A stretch of 59,962 nucleotides of DNA, from positions 1 to 59,962 of the forward strand of contig JACWEP010000006.1 in assembly GCA_014653375.1 (NCBI GenBank), read 5' to 3'. A program made the translations under genes and the position numbers. Shown here in pieces: positions 1 through 9,077 of the stretch (its first letter is position 1; each line of letters begins with the position of its first letter). This DNA is from Pelagibacterales bacterium SAG-MED48. GTDB lineage: Bacteria > Pseudomonadota > Alphaproteobacteria > Pelagibacterales > Pelagibacteraceae. The notes beneath the pieces were generated by a model, which did not search any database, was not told where the DNA came from, and saw only the letters and a program-made list of their open reading frames with translations.

Positions 1-2755
1 CACTTCCACCAGCTGTCGTTGCAGTGATACTAGTAATTGTTGCAGTTGAGCTTGCATCTGCATCAGTATCATTATCAGTCATGTCTCCAGTATTACTGCC
101 AGTGCTGGTTCCAGAAACAGCTGAACCACCATCTGTAACAGTTAAAGTTCCACCTTCTTTAATATAACCTGTATCTGCAACTGCAGTTGGATCGTCATTG
201 ATACCTGTAACTGTAATTATTAATGTTGCAGTATCAGTTCCACCATTTCCATCAGACACTGTATAAGTAAAACTATCTGTTTCAGTATCTCCAGCATCTA
301 GTGCATCCGCTGCTGCTTGATCTGCAACATAAGTATATGTACCATCTGCTCCAACCGTTAATGTTCCATAAGTTCCAGTTATTGATGTCCCACTTGAATT
401 ATAAGAACTACTTCCAGCAACTGAACTATTAGATCCACCTGTTACTGCGATTTGTGTAACAGTTAGTGTATCGCTGTCACCATCGGTATCATCTGCAACT
501 AATAAACCTGAACCAGAGCTTTGTGTTACTGTTGCATCCTCATTTACAGCATCTGTATCATTTACTGCGGCTGGTGCTGAATTACTAGAGGCAACAGTGA
601 AAGTAATGGTACCTACATCGTAAGCAAATGATCCTGAATTGGTTTCATTATCACGTGTTGTAAATGTAAATGTATCGGTTGCTGTTGAACCGTGAGAAAT
701 ATTATTACTTGCACTTGCTGTATAAGTATATGTTCCGTTTGAAGCAATATTTAATGAACCATAAGTTCCTGAAACTGTTGAGCCAACCCCAGTATTATTG
801 GTTACAATTGAATTATTTGAACTTTCATTTCCTGAAGCAACACCAGTTACTACTAAAACACTATCAGCATCATCACTATCTGCAACACCATCATGAACGT
901 CACCTGAACTTGTTCCACCTGCAGATACAGTTGATCCAACTGTTGCATTTGTAACATCTGGTGCAGCATTAACAGATATAGTCATAGTATATGCTGATGA
1001 ACTGTATTCTGTTCCATCATGAACTTTAAAACCAAACGTTGGATTACTTTCTGAATTTGCAGCTGGGGTAAATCTTAAACGATTATTTCCTATATCTGAC
1101 GCTGTTATTTCTTGATTTAAAGTTACATCACTCCAACTAGAACCATTTGAATATTCTAAAGTGCCCGCACTTTCTAAAGTAGTAATTTTAACTTTTGATA
1201 AACTGTCACCACTGTCACTGTCTGAAAAATTAAAGTCACCAGCTGCAAATATTTTTGTAATATTAGATGGAGTTCTATCACCTGCTGTGGATTCTTGGTT
1301 ATTTTCATTAATATATACCGTTCCATTTGATGCAGTGGGTGCATTATTAGTTGATTGCTTTACTATAACACGAATATAATCACCTGTATTACTACTATTA
1401 TTTCCCCAACCAAAACTTAAATAATTATTAGTACCTGATCCATGATCTCCAACGGATACCCAATCAGCACTATCACTAGTTTTATTATAATTATAAAAAT
1501 TTGGATTTTCTACAAGCCTACCTCCATCACTATCTTGACGATTAGTTGTATGACTATTGTTCTTCATATCATAAGTAAATGAGCTACTATGATATTGAAC
1601 ACCATCAACGTTATCTCCTCTTGTATACGCTTGATCAAAGAAAATACCAACGATCTCACCATCAAAAACTGCAGAGCCAAAGGAACTGCTACCTCTTCTA
1701 TTACTACCGCCAAGATATGCTACTAAATATGAATTAACTGTCATACTTTCAGAAGCGTTTTGATCTGAGTCACCTGTTATAGTTGCATTTTTGCCAGTTC
1801 CACTATCGCTTAAACCAGTATCCGTTGTATCAATGTCTATATTAGAAATTTTTGTTCCACTCGAAATACTTATATTTGATCTCTCCAGAGCTAGTCCATA
1901 TTGAGTATTTGGGCTTGATATGTGGGAATACATACCACTACTTCCTAGTCCCATTTTTGTCTGAAGTGATGTAAGCATATCAACATTGCCTGATGCTATA
2001 TGAGTAACGCCACTACCAGATACTACTCCTGTTGTAGTTAACGTGTCTAATGAATGATCATAATGTCTTACATTTAAACTTTTAACATCAATGAAACCCT
2101 CTTCTTTTTCTAAATCCCAGTCTCCATCTTTACCAGTAAGGTCATCTGAAGCTGCAATGTCTGCTTTAGTAATCTCTGATATTTTTTTAATTAACAGTTC
2201 ACCTTGTTCTGTGGATGCAACGTTACAACCATAAAATAAAATATCTCCTGTCTCTGTTAAAGATTGACCAATAGATGAAAGAGTTGATTGGTAACTATCG
2301 ATGGTGTCATTATTTAAAAAAGCATTTCCAAATAAGATTTGACCAGCCGAACCGTGACCAATAAGGTGTAAAGCATCAATATTTTCTCTATCCTTTAAAA
2401 TTTCACCTATTCTTTTAAAACCATCTTCATTTGCATTGATTAAATAAAACTCAGTATTTTTCTTAAAAGAACTTGTTATTGTTTCATAATCTTCAACTGC
2501 ACTATCAATAAAAACGATGTTTTTTTTATCGTTTCTTGCCTCTCTACCAATAGTTGTAAATGGAATTTCTGTACTATTTTGACTTCCCTCTTTATATATG
2601 TCTTTATTTTTAGAATATTTTTTAATTTCTTGCTGATTTCTCTCATCAATTAGATCTAAAAATGTAGAAGCTCCGGCTCCATCAAGCATTATTCTTTGCT
2701 CTAATGGCTCTATAAATAGCTTCTGTTTCCTTATTTTTTTATGCTTTATCTCCAT
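1..2755 (-). CDS. Giant DUF4347/VCBS-repeat surface protein, C-terminus off the left edge
   Basis: About 918 residues are visible and the frame is open to the window edge, so the protein is much longer. The ATG at 2755 is followed by IEPLEQRIMLDGAGAS near residues 15-30, a LEPR-type N-terminal motif often found in front of DUF4347. Residues about 60-195 look like DUF4347 (NIVFIDSAV, HLIGHGSAG near 125-135, FYGCNVAS near 175). Next comes a stretch of about 260 residues I do not recognise. From about residue 455 to the edge there are tandem cadherin-like and VCBS-type repeats, rich in Asp, Ser and Thr (for example AVNDTDAVNEDATV and GTYTYVADQAAADALDAG). Such proteins are usually large, calcium-binding and exported by type I secretion. 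No Sec signal is seen, which fits. The TolC-like gene starts divergently 285 bases away. Role as adhesin or surface layer protein is inferred. Confidence 0.85.
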   Translation of the reverse strand, partial: MEIKHKKIRKQKLFIEPLEQRIMLDGAGASTFLDLIDERNQQEIKKYSKNKDIYKEGSQNSTEIPFTTIGREARNDKKNIVFIDSAVEDYETITSSFKKNTEFYLINANEDGFKRIGEILKDRENIDALHLIGHGSAGQILFGNAFLNNDTIDSYQSTLSSIGQSLTETGDILFYGCNVASTEQGELLIKKISEITKADIAASDDLTGKDGDWDLEKEEGFIDVKSLNVRHYDHSLDTLTTTGVVSGSGVTHIASGNVDMLTSLQTKMGLGSSGMYSHISSPNTQYGLALERSNISISSGTKISNIDIDTTDTGLSDSGTGKNATITGDSDQNASESMTVNSYLVAYLGGSNRRGSSSFGSAVFDGEIVGIFFDQAYTRGDNVDGVQYHSSSFTYDMKNNSHTTNRQDSDGGRLVENPNFYNYNKTSDSADWVSVGDHGSGTNNYLSFGWGNNSSNTGDYIRVIVKQSTNNAPTASNGTVYINENNQESTAGDRTPSNITKIFAAGDFNFSDSDSGDSLSKVKITTLESAGTLEYSNGSSWSDVTLNQEITASDIGNNRLRFTPAANSESNPTFGFKVHDGTEYSSSAYTMTISVNAAPDVTNATVGSTVSAGGTSSGDVHDGVADSDDADSVLVVTGVASGNESSNNSIVTNNTGVGSTVSGTYGSLNIASNGTYTYTASASNNISHGSTATDTFTFTTRDNETNSGSFAYDVGTITFTVASSNSAPAAVNDTDAVNEDATVTQSSGSGLLVADDTDGDSDTLTVTQIAVTGGSNSSVAGSSSYNSSGTSITGTYGTLTVGADGTYTYVADQAAADALDAGDTETDSFTYTVSDGNGGTDTATLIITVTGINDDPTAVADTGYIKEGGTLTVTDGGSAVSGTSTGSNTGDMTDNDTDADASSTATITSITATTAGGS

Positions 2756-2810
2756 CAATTGTAATTGTTTAGTCAATTATTGGAAAATATGATTATGTAA
2801 GTGATCAATA

Positions 2811-2836
2811 TGAGTTTTGGGCTTTAAAAAAACTCA
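2811..2836. other. Inverted repeat upstream of the giant surface protein
   Basis: TGAGTTTT at 2811-2818 and AAAACTCA at 2829-2836 are perfect complements around a 10-base loop. It lies in the divergent intergenic space, 56 bases in front of the minus-strand start. It could be an operator or a 5' leader hairpin; an A/T-rich arm of 8 pairs can arise by chance. Confidence 0.35.
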
Positions 2837-2876
2837 AAATGAACAGAAATTGCACTAAATTTGAGTCTTAAATCTT

Positions 2877-2946
2877 AATTTCTTCAGCATAATTTCTTTA
2901 GCATAATTTCTTTAGCATAATTTCTTTAGCATAATTTCTTTAGCAT
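2877..2946. repeat. Five tandem copies of a 14-base unit
   Basis: The unit AATTTCTTTAGCAT is repeated head to tail at 2877, 2891, 2905, 2919 and 2933. Copies two to five are identical and the first has a single T-to-C change (TTCAGC). It sits between the divergent surface-protein and TolC-like genes, 95 bases before the plus-strand start. It has no spacers, so it is not a CRISPR array. A unit of 14 bases would change promoter spacing, not a reading frame, if copy number varied. Confidence 0.95.
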
Positions 2947-3040
2947 ATCTGTCTAATGTATTCTCTATTGGGGTATCAAAATAAACCCAAAATGATCGTA
3001 GTTTAATACATTTATGATTTAAATAATTTAAAAAAACTTT

Positions 3041-5500
3041 GTGATGATAAAAAAAATAACAAAAATATTATTAATTATATCATTTGGTGCTCTGATTTCG
3101 TGTGCAAAGAGAAGTCCTGAACCAATTTCAACTGATATAATTTCTAAATCTGCAGGTGAAGACTTAGCTAAAATTAAACAGATTAAAGAACAAAATGATC
3201 TATTTAACCTAGGTTTAAAAATAGATCTATACACTGCAATTGCACTTGCAATAGAAAATAACAAAGATTTAAGAGTTAAAATTTTAGAAACATCTCTTTC
3301 TCATAAAAAAATTGAAGATGTTAAATTCGATATGTTACCAACAATGGCAGCTAATGCAGGTTATACAAGTAGTGACAAATATAAAGCCACAACCAGCGCA
3401 ACTGTTCCAAGTAATGACAAAGCAGGAAGTATAGGTAACAATTATTCTACATCAAGAAATAGAGATGTATTTGAACAAGATGTTGGTTTTTCTTGGAATG
3501 TATTAGACTTTGGTCTTTCTTATATAAGAGCAGGACAAAGTTCAGATAGGTATTTGATATCAAAAGAACTAGAAGAAAAAGTAGCCAGTAATATTAAAAG
3601 AGACGTAATTAGAGCTTATTGGAATGCACTTTCTGCAGATAAATTAATTAGAAAATATGATCCATTATTAATTAAAGTAAACAATGCTTTAAATGATAGT
3701 CAAAAAATTGAAGAACTATTGTTACAAAAACCAATGGATGCACTTTTATATCAAAAAGAGCTATTAGATATTCAAAGAGCATTACAAAGTCAAAAACAAA
3801 GTTTTGTTAATGCTAAAATCGAATTAGGATCTTTAATGGGGCTACTTCCTAATGAAAAATTTACTCTTATAGAGACTGATCTTCCAATAAATGAATTGGA
3901 TATGAAAATAGATGAAATGGAATCTCATGCGTTAGTCAATAGGTCAGAGTTATTAGAAAACCGTTATGAGGAAAGAATTTCAATTGCAGAGACAAAAGCA
4001 GGTATGAGATCTTTATTACCAGGGTTAAATTTCAATGCTGCATGGACAAGTTCATCTAATGATTATTTAATGAATAAAACTAACTTTGAATATGGGTCCT
4101 CAATTGGTGCAAATTTATTGAATGTATTTAGAGCACCAAAATTAAAGAAAATAAACAAGAAGAATACTGAAATTATAAAAGAACAAAGATTAGCTTTATC
4201 AATGGCAGTATTATCACAAGTTCATATATCTAATATTGAATATCAAATGGCTTTAGAAGAATATGAAACTGCTGATCGTTATTATGATGTTTCAAGAAAA
4301 ATTACCGAACAAGTTAGAAATGCTCAAAAAATCGCAAGATTTGGAGAATTAGAACTAATAAGAGAAGAAGCAAGTTTATTAGTTGCCGAACTTAGAAAAG
4401 ATATAGCATTTTCAAAAGTTCAATTTAGTATTGCGCAAGTTTACACATCAGTGGGTGTAGATGTCACTCATTTACATTTGCTAGATACTAAGAAAAAATT
4501 GGGAATAGGTACTAATGAGTATGCTCAAATTATCAGAAATAATTTTAAATATACTGGGAAAAAATATAAAGCTTATGTAAGAAAACCAATAAAATTTCAA
4601 AAACCAGTTCTAACAAGTGATAATGACACTTTTAGTAGCTTCAAATTCTCAGAAAATACATTTAAATTAGACGGTAAGGGTAGAACTCAATATAGTGCAA
4701 ATTTGAGTAATAACGCACCACTTCCAAAATGGATTAGCTTTCTACCATCTCAAAGAACATTTGTAGTTAATAAAAAAAATAAAGGCAAAATTGATGAAAT
4801 TAAACTTACAGTTAATGCAAGTAATATAAATGTAGGGACAAAGGATACTTTTACATTGGTTATTGATCAAGATTTAAGAAAAAAAAGATTAGCTGAACAA
4901 AAGAAAACTGTAAAAAAACTTAAAAAAGAAAAAAAGAAAAAAGTTGTTAAGAAAGAAGTAGATAAGCCAAAAATAAAAAAAGATAAAAAATTAGCGAAAG
5001 AACAAAAAAGATTAGCGAAGATTAAAGCTAAAGAAGAGAAACGATTGGCTAAAGAACAAAAAAGATTAGCAAAGATTAAAGCTAAAGAAGATAAAAAATT
5101 AGCAGTAGAAAAAGCTAAAGAAGAAAAACGATTGGCTAAAGAACAAAAAAGATTGGCAAAGATTAAAGCTAAAGAAGATAAAAAATTAGCAATAGAAAAA
5201 GCTAAAGAAGAGAAACGATTGGCTAAAGAACAAAAAAGATTAGCGAAGATTAAAGCTAAAGAAGATAAAAAATTAGCAGTAGAAAAAGCTAAAGAAGAAA
5301 AACGATTGGCTAAAGAACAAAAAAGATTAGCGAAGATTAAAGCTAAAGAAGATAAGAAGTTAGAAAAAATTAAAGCAAAATATGAAAAAAAATTAAAGAA
5401 ATTGAAAAAACAAGAAGAAAGAAAATTGAAGAAAAAAAAAGAAAAAGAAGTAGAAGCTAAACGTAAGAAAATAGATAAGAATAAAAACAAACAATCTTAG
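3041..5500 (+). CDS. TolC-family outer-membrane lipoprotein with Ig-like domain and lysine-rich repeat tail
   Basis: The 819-residue product begins with a lipoprotein signal ending in the lipobox LISC (Cys21). Residues about 50-470 match the outer membrane efflux protein (TolC/OEP) family, with long helices and YTAIALAIENNKDLRVK near the start of the first repeat. Residues about 527-612 (4621-4875) resemble a putative Ig/cadherin-like domain (FKLDGKGRTQYSANLSN, then PKWISFLPSQRTF). Residues about 613-819 are almost only Lys, Glu, Ala, Arg and Leu and contain a 29-residue tandem repeat. TolC proteins form the outer-membrane channel of type I secretion and efflux machines, and the divergent DUF4347/VCBS gene is a likely cargo. 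Neither an inner-membrane ABC exporter nor a membrane-fusion protein is visible here. The extra Ig-like domain and basic tail are not part of ordinary TolC. Confidence 0.87.
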   Translation: MMIKKITKILLIISFGALISCAKRSPEPISTDIISKSAGEDLAKIKQIKEQNDLFNLGLKIDLYTAIALAIENNKDLRVKILETSLSHKKIEDVKFDMLPTMAANAGYTSSDKYKATTSATVPSNDKAGSIGNNYSTSRNRDVFEQDVGFSWNVLDFGLSYIRAGQSSDRYLISKELEEKVASNIKRDVIRAYWNALSADKLIRKYDPLLIKVNNALNDSQKIEELLLQKPMDALLYQKELLDIQRALQSQKQSFVNAKIELGSLMGLLPNEKFTLIETDLPINELDMKIDEMESHALVNRSELLENRYEERISIAETKAGMRSLLPGLNFNAAWTSSSNDYLMNKTNFEYGSSIGANLLNVFRAPKLKKINKKNTEIIKEQRLALSMAVLSQVHISNIEYQMALEEYETADRYYDVSRKITEQVRNAQKIARFGELELIREEASLLVAELRKDIAFSKVQFSIAQVYTSVGVDVTHLHLLDTKKKLGIGTNEYAQIIRNNFKYTGKKYKAYVRKPIKFQKPVLTSDNDTFSSFKFSENTFKLDGKGRTQYSANLSNNAPLPKWISFLPSQRTFVVNKKNKGKIDEIKLTVNASNINVGTKDTFTLVIDQDLRKKRLAEQKKTVKKLKKEKKKKVVKKEVDKPKIKKDKKLAKEQKRLAKIKAKEEKRLAKEQKRLAKIKAKEDKKLAVEKAKEEKRLAKEQKRLAKIKAKEDKKLAIEKAKEEKRLAKEQKRLAKIKAKEDKKLAVEKAKEEKRLAKEQKRLAKIKAKEDKKLEKIKAKYEKKLKKLKKQEERKLKKKKEKEVEAKRKKIDKNKNKQS
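5030..5362 (+). repeat. 87-base coding tandem repeat (29-residue Lys-rich unit)
   Basis: Within the TolC-like gene the unit KEEKRLAKEQKRLAKIKA plus KEDKKLA[V/I]EKA recurs at 5030, 5117 and 5204, with a fourth truncated copy from 5291. A shorter related copy precedes the array. Copies are nearly identical at DNA level, so gain and loss by slippage would keep the frame (87 = 3 x 29). The peptide is predicted to be a highly charged helix. Confidence 0.93.
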
Positions 5501-5537
5501 AGGTAGACTTTAAATTAAAGATAAGTAAATTGATTAT

Positions 5538-5783
5538 ATGAGCGAGGAAAATATTAAAAAAGATGTTCAAAGCCCAAAAAATATTGAAATAAAAATAAAT
5601 GCTAAATCAGGAAAAGCTTCAGGTAATTTATTTAAAAGAAATCCAGTAGTTTCAAATAACCCATCGTTAAAAGCAGGTCAAAATTTATCAGGAAAACTTG
5701 ATTTTAGTAAAAATAAAAAAGATACATTTAAGGTAAAATCAGGTCAGATTACAACTGGTCAGATTTCAAAACCAAAAAAATAA
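5538..5783 (+). CDS. Small lysine/serine-rich hypothetical protein
   Basis: An 81-residue product with no recognised domain, signal peptide or membrane segment. It is rich in Lys, Ser, Asn and Gly and carries two similar stretches, KAGQNLSGKLDFS and KVKSGQITTGQISK. It starts 37 bases after the TolC-like gene on the same strand and so may be co-transcribed with it. The lysine-rich bias resembles the tail of its neighbour. Whether it is expressed is not proven by sequence. Confidence 0.55.
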   Translation: MSEENIKKDVQSPKNIEIKINAKSGKASGNLFKRNPVVSNNPSLKAGQNLSGKLDFSKNKKDTFKVKSGQITTGQISKPKK

Positions 5784-5867
5784 TCATTTACCGTTCTCGA
5801 ATTAGTAAATTTAGGTGAGGTTAACCAAATCTAATTTTTAAAATTGAGTAAAATTCTTAAAATGAAC

Positions 5868-6290
5868 CTAAACATTACCAAGGAAATGGTGAATAATAGT
5901 TCTTTTTTGTGGGTGAAGTCTGTGCTCAAATAAATATAAACCCTGCCAAGTTCCAAGCAATAATTTACTATCTTTAATACTTAAAGAGATTTGATTATTA
6001 GTTAATGCTGATTTTATATGTGCAGGCATATCATCTTTTCCTTCCGTGGTGTGGACATATAATTTGTTATCCATAGGGACTAATTTATCAAAATAATTTA
6101 ATAAATCTGTTTGAACATCAGGATCAGCATTTTCTTGAACAATTAATGATGCACTGGTGTGTTGAATACTTAAATTTAACATTCCATTTTTAAAATTATT
6201 CTTATTTATCCAATTAATTGTTTCATTAGTAAATTCATACAACTTTTGACCATTGGTATTTATTTGAAGGTTATAAAATTCCTGTTTCAT
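5868..6290 (-). CDS. yjbQ: YjbQ/UPF0047 family protein
   Basis: The 140-residue product covers the whole small family known as YjbQ or UPF0047. It carries the conserved LSIQHTSASLIVQENADP and the C-terminal GTWQGLYLFEHR stretch, which hold the conserved His, Ser, Glu and Arg residues. Members can show weak thiamine-phosphate synthase activity, but their physiological role is not settled. The gene is the last of a minus-strand operon; its ATG overlaps the TAA of zapE by one base (TAATG). Confidence 0.9.
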   Translation of the reverse strand: MKQEFYNLQINTNGQKLYEFTNETINWINKNNFKNGMLNLSIQHTSASLIVQENADPDVQTDLLNYFDKLVPMDNKLYVHTTEGKDDMPAHIKSALTNNQISLSIKDSKLLLGTWQGLYLFEHRLHPQKRTIIHHFLGNV

Positions 6291-7345
6291 TAATTATATT
6301 CAATAGATGTTAATTCATATAAACGACTAATAGAACGTTTAAACGGTTTTTCTAATAATCTAGATGAAGTAAATTCATCTAGATTTTGGTTGGCAGTTAC
6401 TGCAATGGGTATATTTTTATCATAAATAACATCTAGTAAAGTTATAAAACGTTGTTGTTGATTAGAATTAGTGTCATTAAATTGTGGTATTTGATCTATT
6501 ACAATAAATTTACAATTTTTAATTATTGCTAAATAATCTTCTGCACCTAAATTTTGATCACATAGTTCATTAAAATTAAATCTTGCAATTCCTTCATAAT
6601 AATTTTTAATTATAAAATCTCTTTCTTTTACATTGATTGTCATTGAAGATTGTTTTTTATCTTTAGTTATAGTTCTAAAAAATTTATTAATCTTAAAGTT
6701 TATCTCTTGGTTTAATGGATAGAAATATCTCTGTTTTTGATTGTTATTTGATTTTCTATAATCATCTTCAATTTTAAGTTCGTGTTCAATTGATTGATCT
6801 TCCATTATCTTTATAAAAGGTTTAAACTGATCTCTTTGAAGACCATCTTTATAAAGCTCTGAAATTTTAGTATTAGAAGTTACCATTATTTTGATATCTT
6901 CTTTATAGATTTGATCGAACAATTTTCCTAAAATCATTGCATCCACAATATTAGTTACTTGAAACTCATCAAAGTAAATTAAAGAAGCTTTCGATTTTAA
7001 ATTTTGAACAAATTGATTAATTACATTTTCTGAATTTTTTTCTTTTTGCTCATGAACAAAATCATGAAAACTTAACATAAACTCATTAAAGTGCTGTCTG
7101 ATTTTTTTTTCATCTACTTGATTGAAAAAAAAATTTAAAATCATTGTTTTTCCAACACCTACATCTCCATATAAATAAAAACCTTTCTTTGAAGATTGTT
7201 TTGAAAAAAATTCTGAAAAAAATGATTTAAAATTATTTTGAAAATATTTTTCTAATTTTTTGATAACATCAAATTGATTTGTATTAACTTCCAACTCTTG
7301 TTCATGACAATAAGTTGCAAACTTTTTTTCAAATATATTTGGCAT
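6290..7345 (-). CDS. zapE: Cell division protein ZapE (AFG1-like ATPase)
   Basis: A 351-residue P-loop ATPase of the ZapE/AFG1 family. Walker A is GDVGVGKT at residues 60-67 and Walker B lies in SLIYFDEFQV. In other proteobacteria ZapE binds the Z-ring and is needed under stress. I place the start at the ATG at 7345, not at the TTG one codon earlier (7348), because this ATG overlaps the upstream TGA as TGATG, a usual coupling signal. About 350 residues is the family's normal length. Confidence 0.93.
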   Translation of the reverse strand: MPNIFEKKFATYCHEQELEVNTNQFDVIKKLEKYFQNNFKSFFSEFFSKQSSKKGFYLYGDVGVGKTMILNFFFNQVDEKKIRQHFNEFMLSFHDFVHEQKEKNSENVINQFVQNLKSKASLIYFDEFQVTNIVDAMILGKLFDQIYKEDIKIMVTSNTKISELYKDGLQRDQFKPFIKIMEDQSIEHELKIEDDYRKSNNNQKQRYFYPLNQEINFKINKFFRTITKDKKQSSMTINVKERDFIIKNYYEGIARFNFNELCDQNLGAEDYLAIIKNCKFIVIDQIPQFNDTNSNQQQRFITLLDVIYDKNIPIAVTANQNLDEFTSSRLLEKPFKRSISRLYELTSIEYN

Positions 7346-7776
7346 CAATGTTTTTTAGTTTTAAAATCAATTCCATATTCTGATCTTGGCCCTTTTCTTA
7401 ATCCAAAAGGTCCAGATAAGAATATAGTTAAAGGCCTTGTTCCTGGTTTTAAATCAACTCTATGTAAATTATTTGCTGAGCGAAAACCTATATACCCTGG
7501 GGGTCTCCAATATTTACCAGTGCTTAGAGTTTCCCAATATCCTCCTCTTATTATAATGGTTATATAAGGAAAAGTGTGGTTATGAACGCCCTCACCATGA
7601 TCGTCTGCCAACATTTCATGAATTAAGATATTAAAGGGGAACCATCTTGGTCTATGTCTAAATAAAACATAATATCTATTCATCCAAGGTTTCGCCTCAC
7701 TATATTTTGGATGAGATGGTCCTCTGTCTAATACAACTTTTTTTCTTCCGATCTTATCTAATAATTTTAAGATCAT
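7345..7776 (-). CDS. Cupin-fold hypothetical protein
   Basis: A 143-residue soluble protein. The segment DDHGEGVHNHTFPYITII followed later by NNLHRVDL supplies the spaced histidines expected of a metal-binding cupin barrel. The rest contains many Trp, Arg and Pro residues (PRWFPFNILIHEML). No enzyme activity can be assigned. It sits between bamB (2-base gap) and zapE (1-base overlap), so it is translated with them. Confidence 0.7.
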   Translation of the reverse strand: MILKLLDKIGRKKVVLDRGPSHPKYSEAKPWMNRYYVLFRHRPRWFPFNILIHEMLADDHGEGVHNHTFPYITIIIRGGYWETLSTGKYWRPPGYIGFRSANNLHRVDLKPGTRPLTIFLSGPFGLRKGPRSEYGIDFKTKKH

Positions 7777-7778
7777 GA

Positions 7779-9077
7779 CTAATTATACTGAATAATTGAT
7801 CCATTTTTAATTATAAAAATATTATCATTAATAATAAATGGTCTTGAAATAAAATCACCAGAAACTTTTTCCACCCTTTTTACTTCACCAAGATTTAAGT
7901 CAGCTACAATCATTTTTCCATCAGTATTTGTTAAATATAAATTTGTATTACCAATTGCAAACCCAACTGGCTTAATATTTTTTCTTTCCTTTAATTTGTA
8001 ATACTTAAATAAATCAGTGACACGAATTATATTTCCTTTATTTTTTTCTATTACTATTAAATAACCTTCATTAGAAACAGTAAAAATTAAATTTCCTGTA
8101 ATTATTGGTGTGATATTAGAATTAATTTCATTGATCCAATTAATTGTTCCATTTTTAACATCAATTGAATGAAATTCATTTTTGTTATTTGAAAAGATAA
8201 TAGAATTTCCATCAGAAACTAATTTTGAAATTTTAAAATTGTAAGTTTCATTAATTATGGAACTGCTTTGTGTTGGTAGTTGCCATGTTATTAATCCGGT
8301 TTTAATATTTATAGCTGTTATGTCCCCTATTGAATTACTAAATATAACCATATCATTAATTATAATTAACGAAAATTTTGAATTAGATATAGTGAAAGAT
8401 TCTTCAGTTTTAAAGTTCCAGCATTCAGAGCCATCATTGACTTTAAAACATCTTAAAGTATTTTTATAATCTACGACTAGAATTTTATCTTTATATTTTT
8501 TAATATCTGAATTGAAAGGGTAAGTGCTATTTCTTAACCAATTTAATTCACCAGTGTTAATATTAATTGAATAATATTTTGCAATACTATCAGCTACTAA
8601 TAAGTTTTCACCATCTAATACAAAATTTAATTTAGGTCTTAACTTCTTTTCTGATTTTGAATAATGATTTTTTTTCCATAAAACTTTTTGATTGCTATTA
8701 AATCTAATAATTGATCCTTTATTATCAAAAAATATAAGACCATCATCTAAAAAAATTGGTTTTAAATTAAGTTGATTAATATCCGCAAATTTAGAAAATT
8801 TATAATTACCAGACTTGATTGTTAAACCATCATATTTTTGTGATCCATAATTGTTTTTATTATCTGAAATTTTATTATTAGGGATAATTGATGATAAATC
8901 TAACTTAAGTTCTTGATTAAACTCTGTTTCAATTTTTTTATCTTCTTCAAATACCTTTTTAAAGTTTTTTTGAGATTCTAATTTATCCTCACCTTTTTTC
9001 CAAATACGAGACTTATCATTTAAAGAGCAATGATTTAAAAAAAATAATGCTATTACTAAGATTATTATTCTATTCAC
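7779..9077 (-). CDS. bamB: Outer membrane assembly lipoprotein BamB (PQQ-like beta-propeller)
   Basis: The 432-residue protein starts with a lipoprotein signal; FFLNHC gives the acylated Cys17. The body holds repeated PQQ/quinoprotein-like blades, such as INTGELNWLRNS, IKTGLITWQLP and VKNGTINWINE. BamB helps the BAM complex insert beta-barrel proteins into the outer membrane. Its start overlaps the upstream YfgM-like gene by eight bases. The YfgM-BamB order is shared with many proteobacteria, which supports both calls. Confidence 0.9.
   Translation of the reverse strand: MNRIIILVIALFFLNHCSLNDKSRIWKKGEDKLESQKNFKKVFEEDKKIETEFNQELKLDLSSIIPNNKISDNKNNYGSQKYDGLTIKSGNYKFSKFADINQLNLKPIFLDDGLIFFDNKGSIIRFNSNQKVLWKKNHYSKSEKKLRPKLNFVLDGENLLVADSIAKYYSININTGELNWLRNSTYPFNSDIKKYKDKILVVDYKNTLRCFKVNDGSECWNFKTEESFTISNSKFSLIIINDMVIFSNSIGDITAINIKTGLITWQLPTQSSSIINETYNFKISKLVSDGNSIIFSNNKNEFHSIDVKNGTINWINEINSNITPIITGNLIFTVSNEGYLIVIEKNKGNIIRVTDLFKYYKLKERKNIKPVGFAIGNTNLYLTNTDGKMIVADLNLGEVKRVEKVSGDFISRPFIINDNIFIIKNGSIIQYN

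Noticed and set aside
670-1379. Two plus-strand open frames opposite the VCBS region
   Set aside because: They have abnormal composition (Leu/His-rich) and lie entirely within the continuous minus-strand repeat protein.
2877-2946. Possible CRISPR array
   Set aside because: Copies of 14 bases follow head to tail with no spacers, and no cas gene is present.
4867-5490. Open frame on the minus strand opposite the lysine-rich repeats
   Set aside because: It is a Phe/Leu/Ser-rich mirror of the repetitive lysine codons and matches no protein type; the plus-strand frame continues a clear TolC gene.
5784-5867. ATTTAC/GTAAAT inverted repeat as terminator between convergent genes
   Set aside because: Only six A/T-rich pairs with a long loop and no T-run; too weak to list.
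7346-7348. TTG start for ZapE one codon upstream
   Set aside because: The ATG at 7345 overlaps the upstream TGA as TGATG, the better coupled start.
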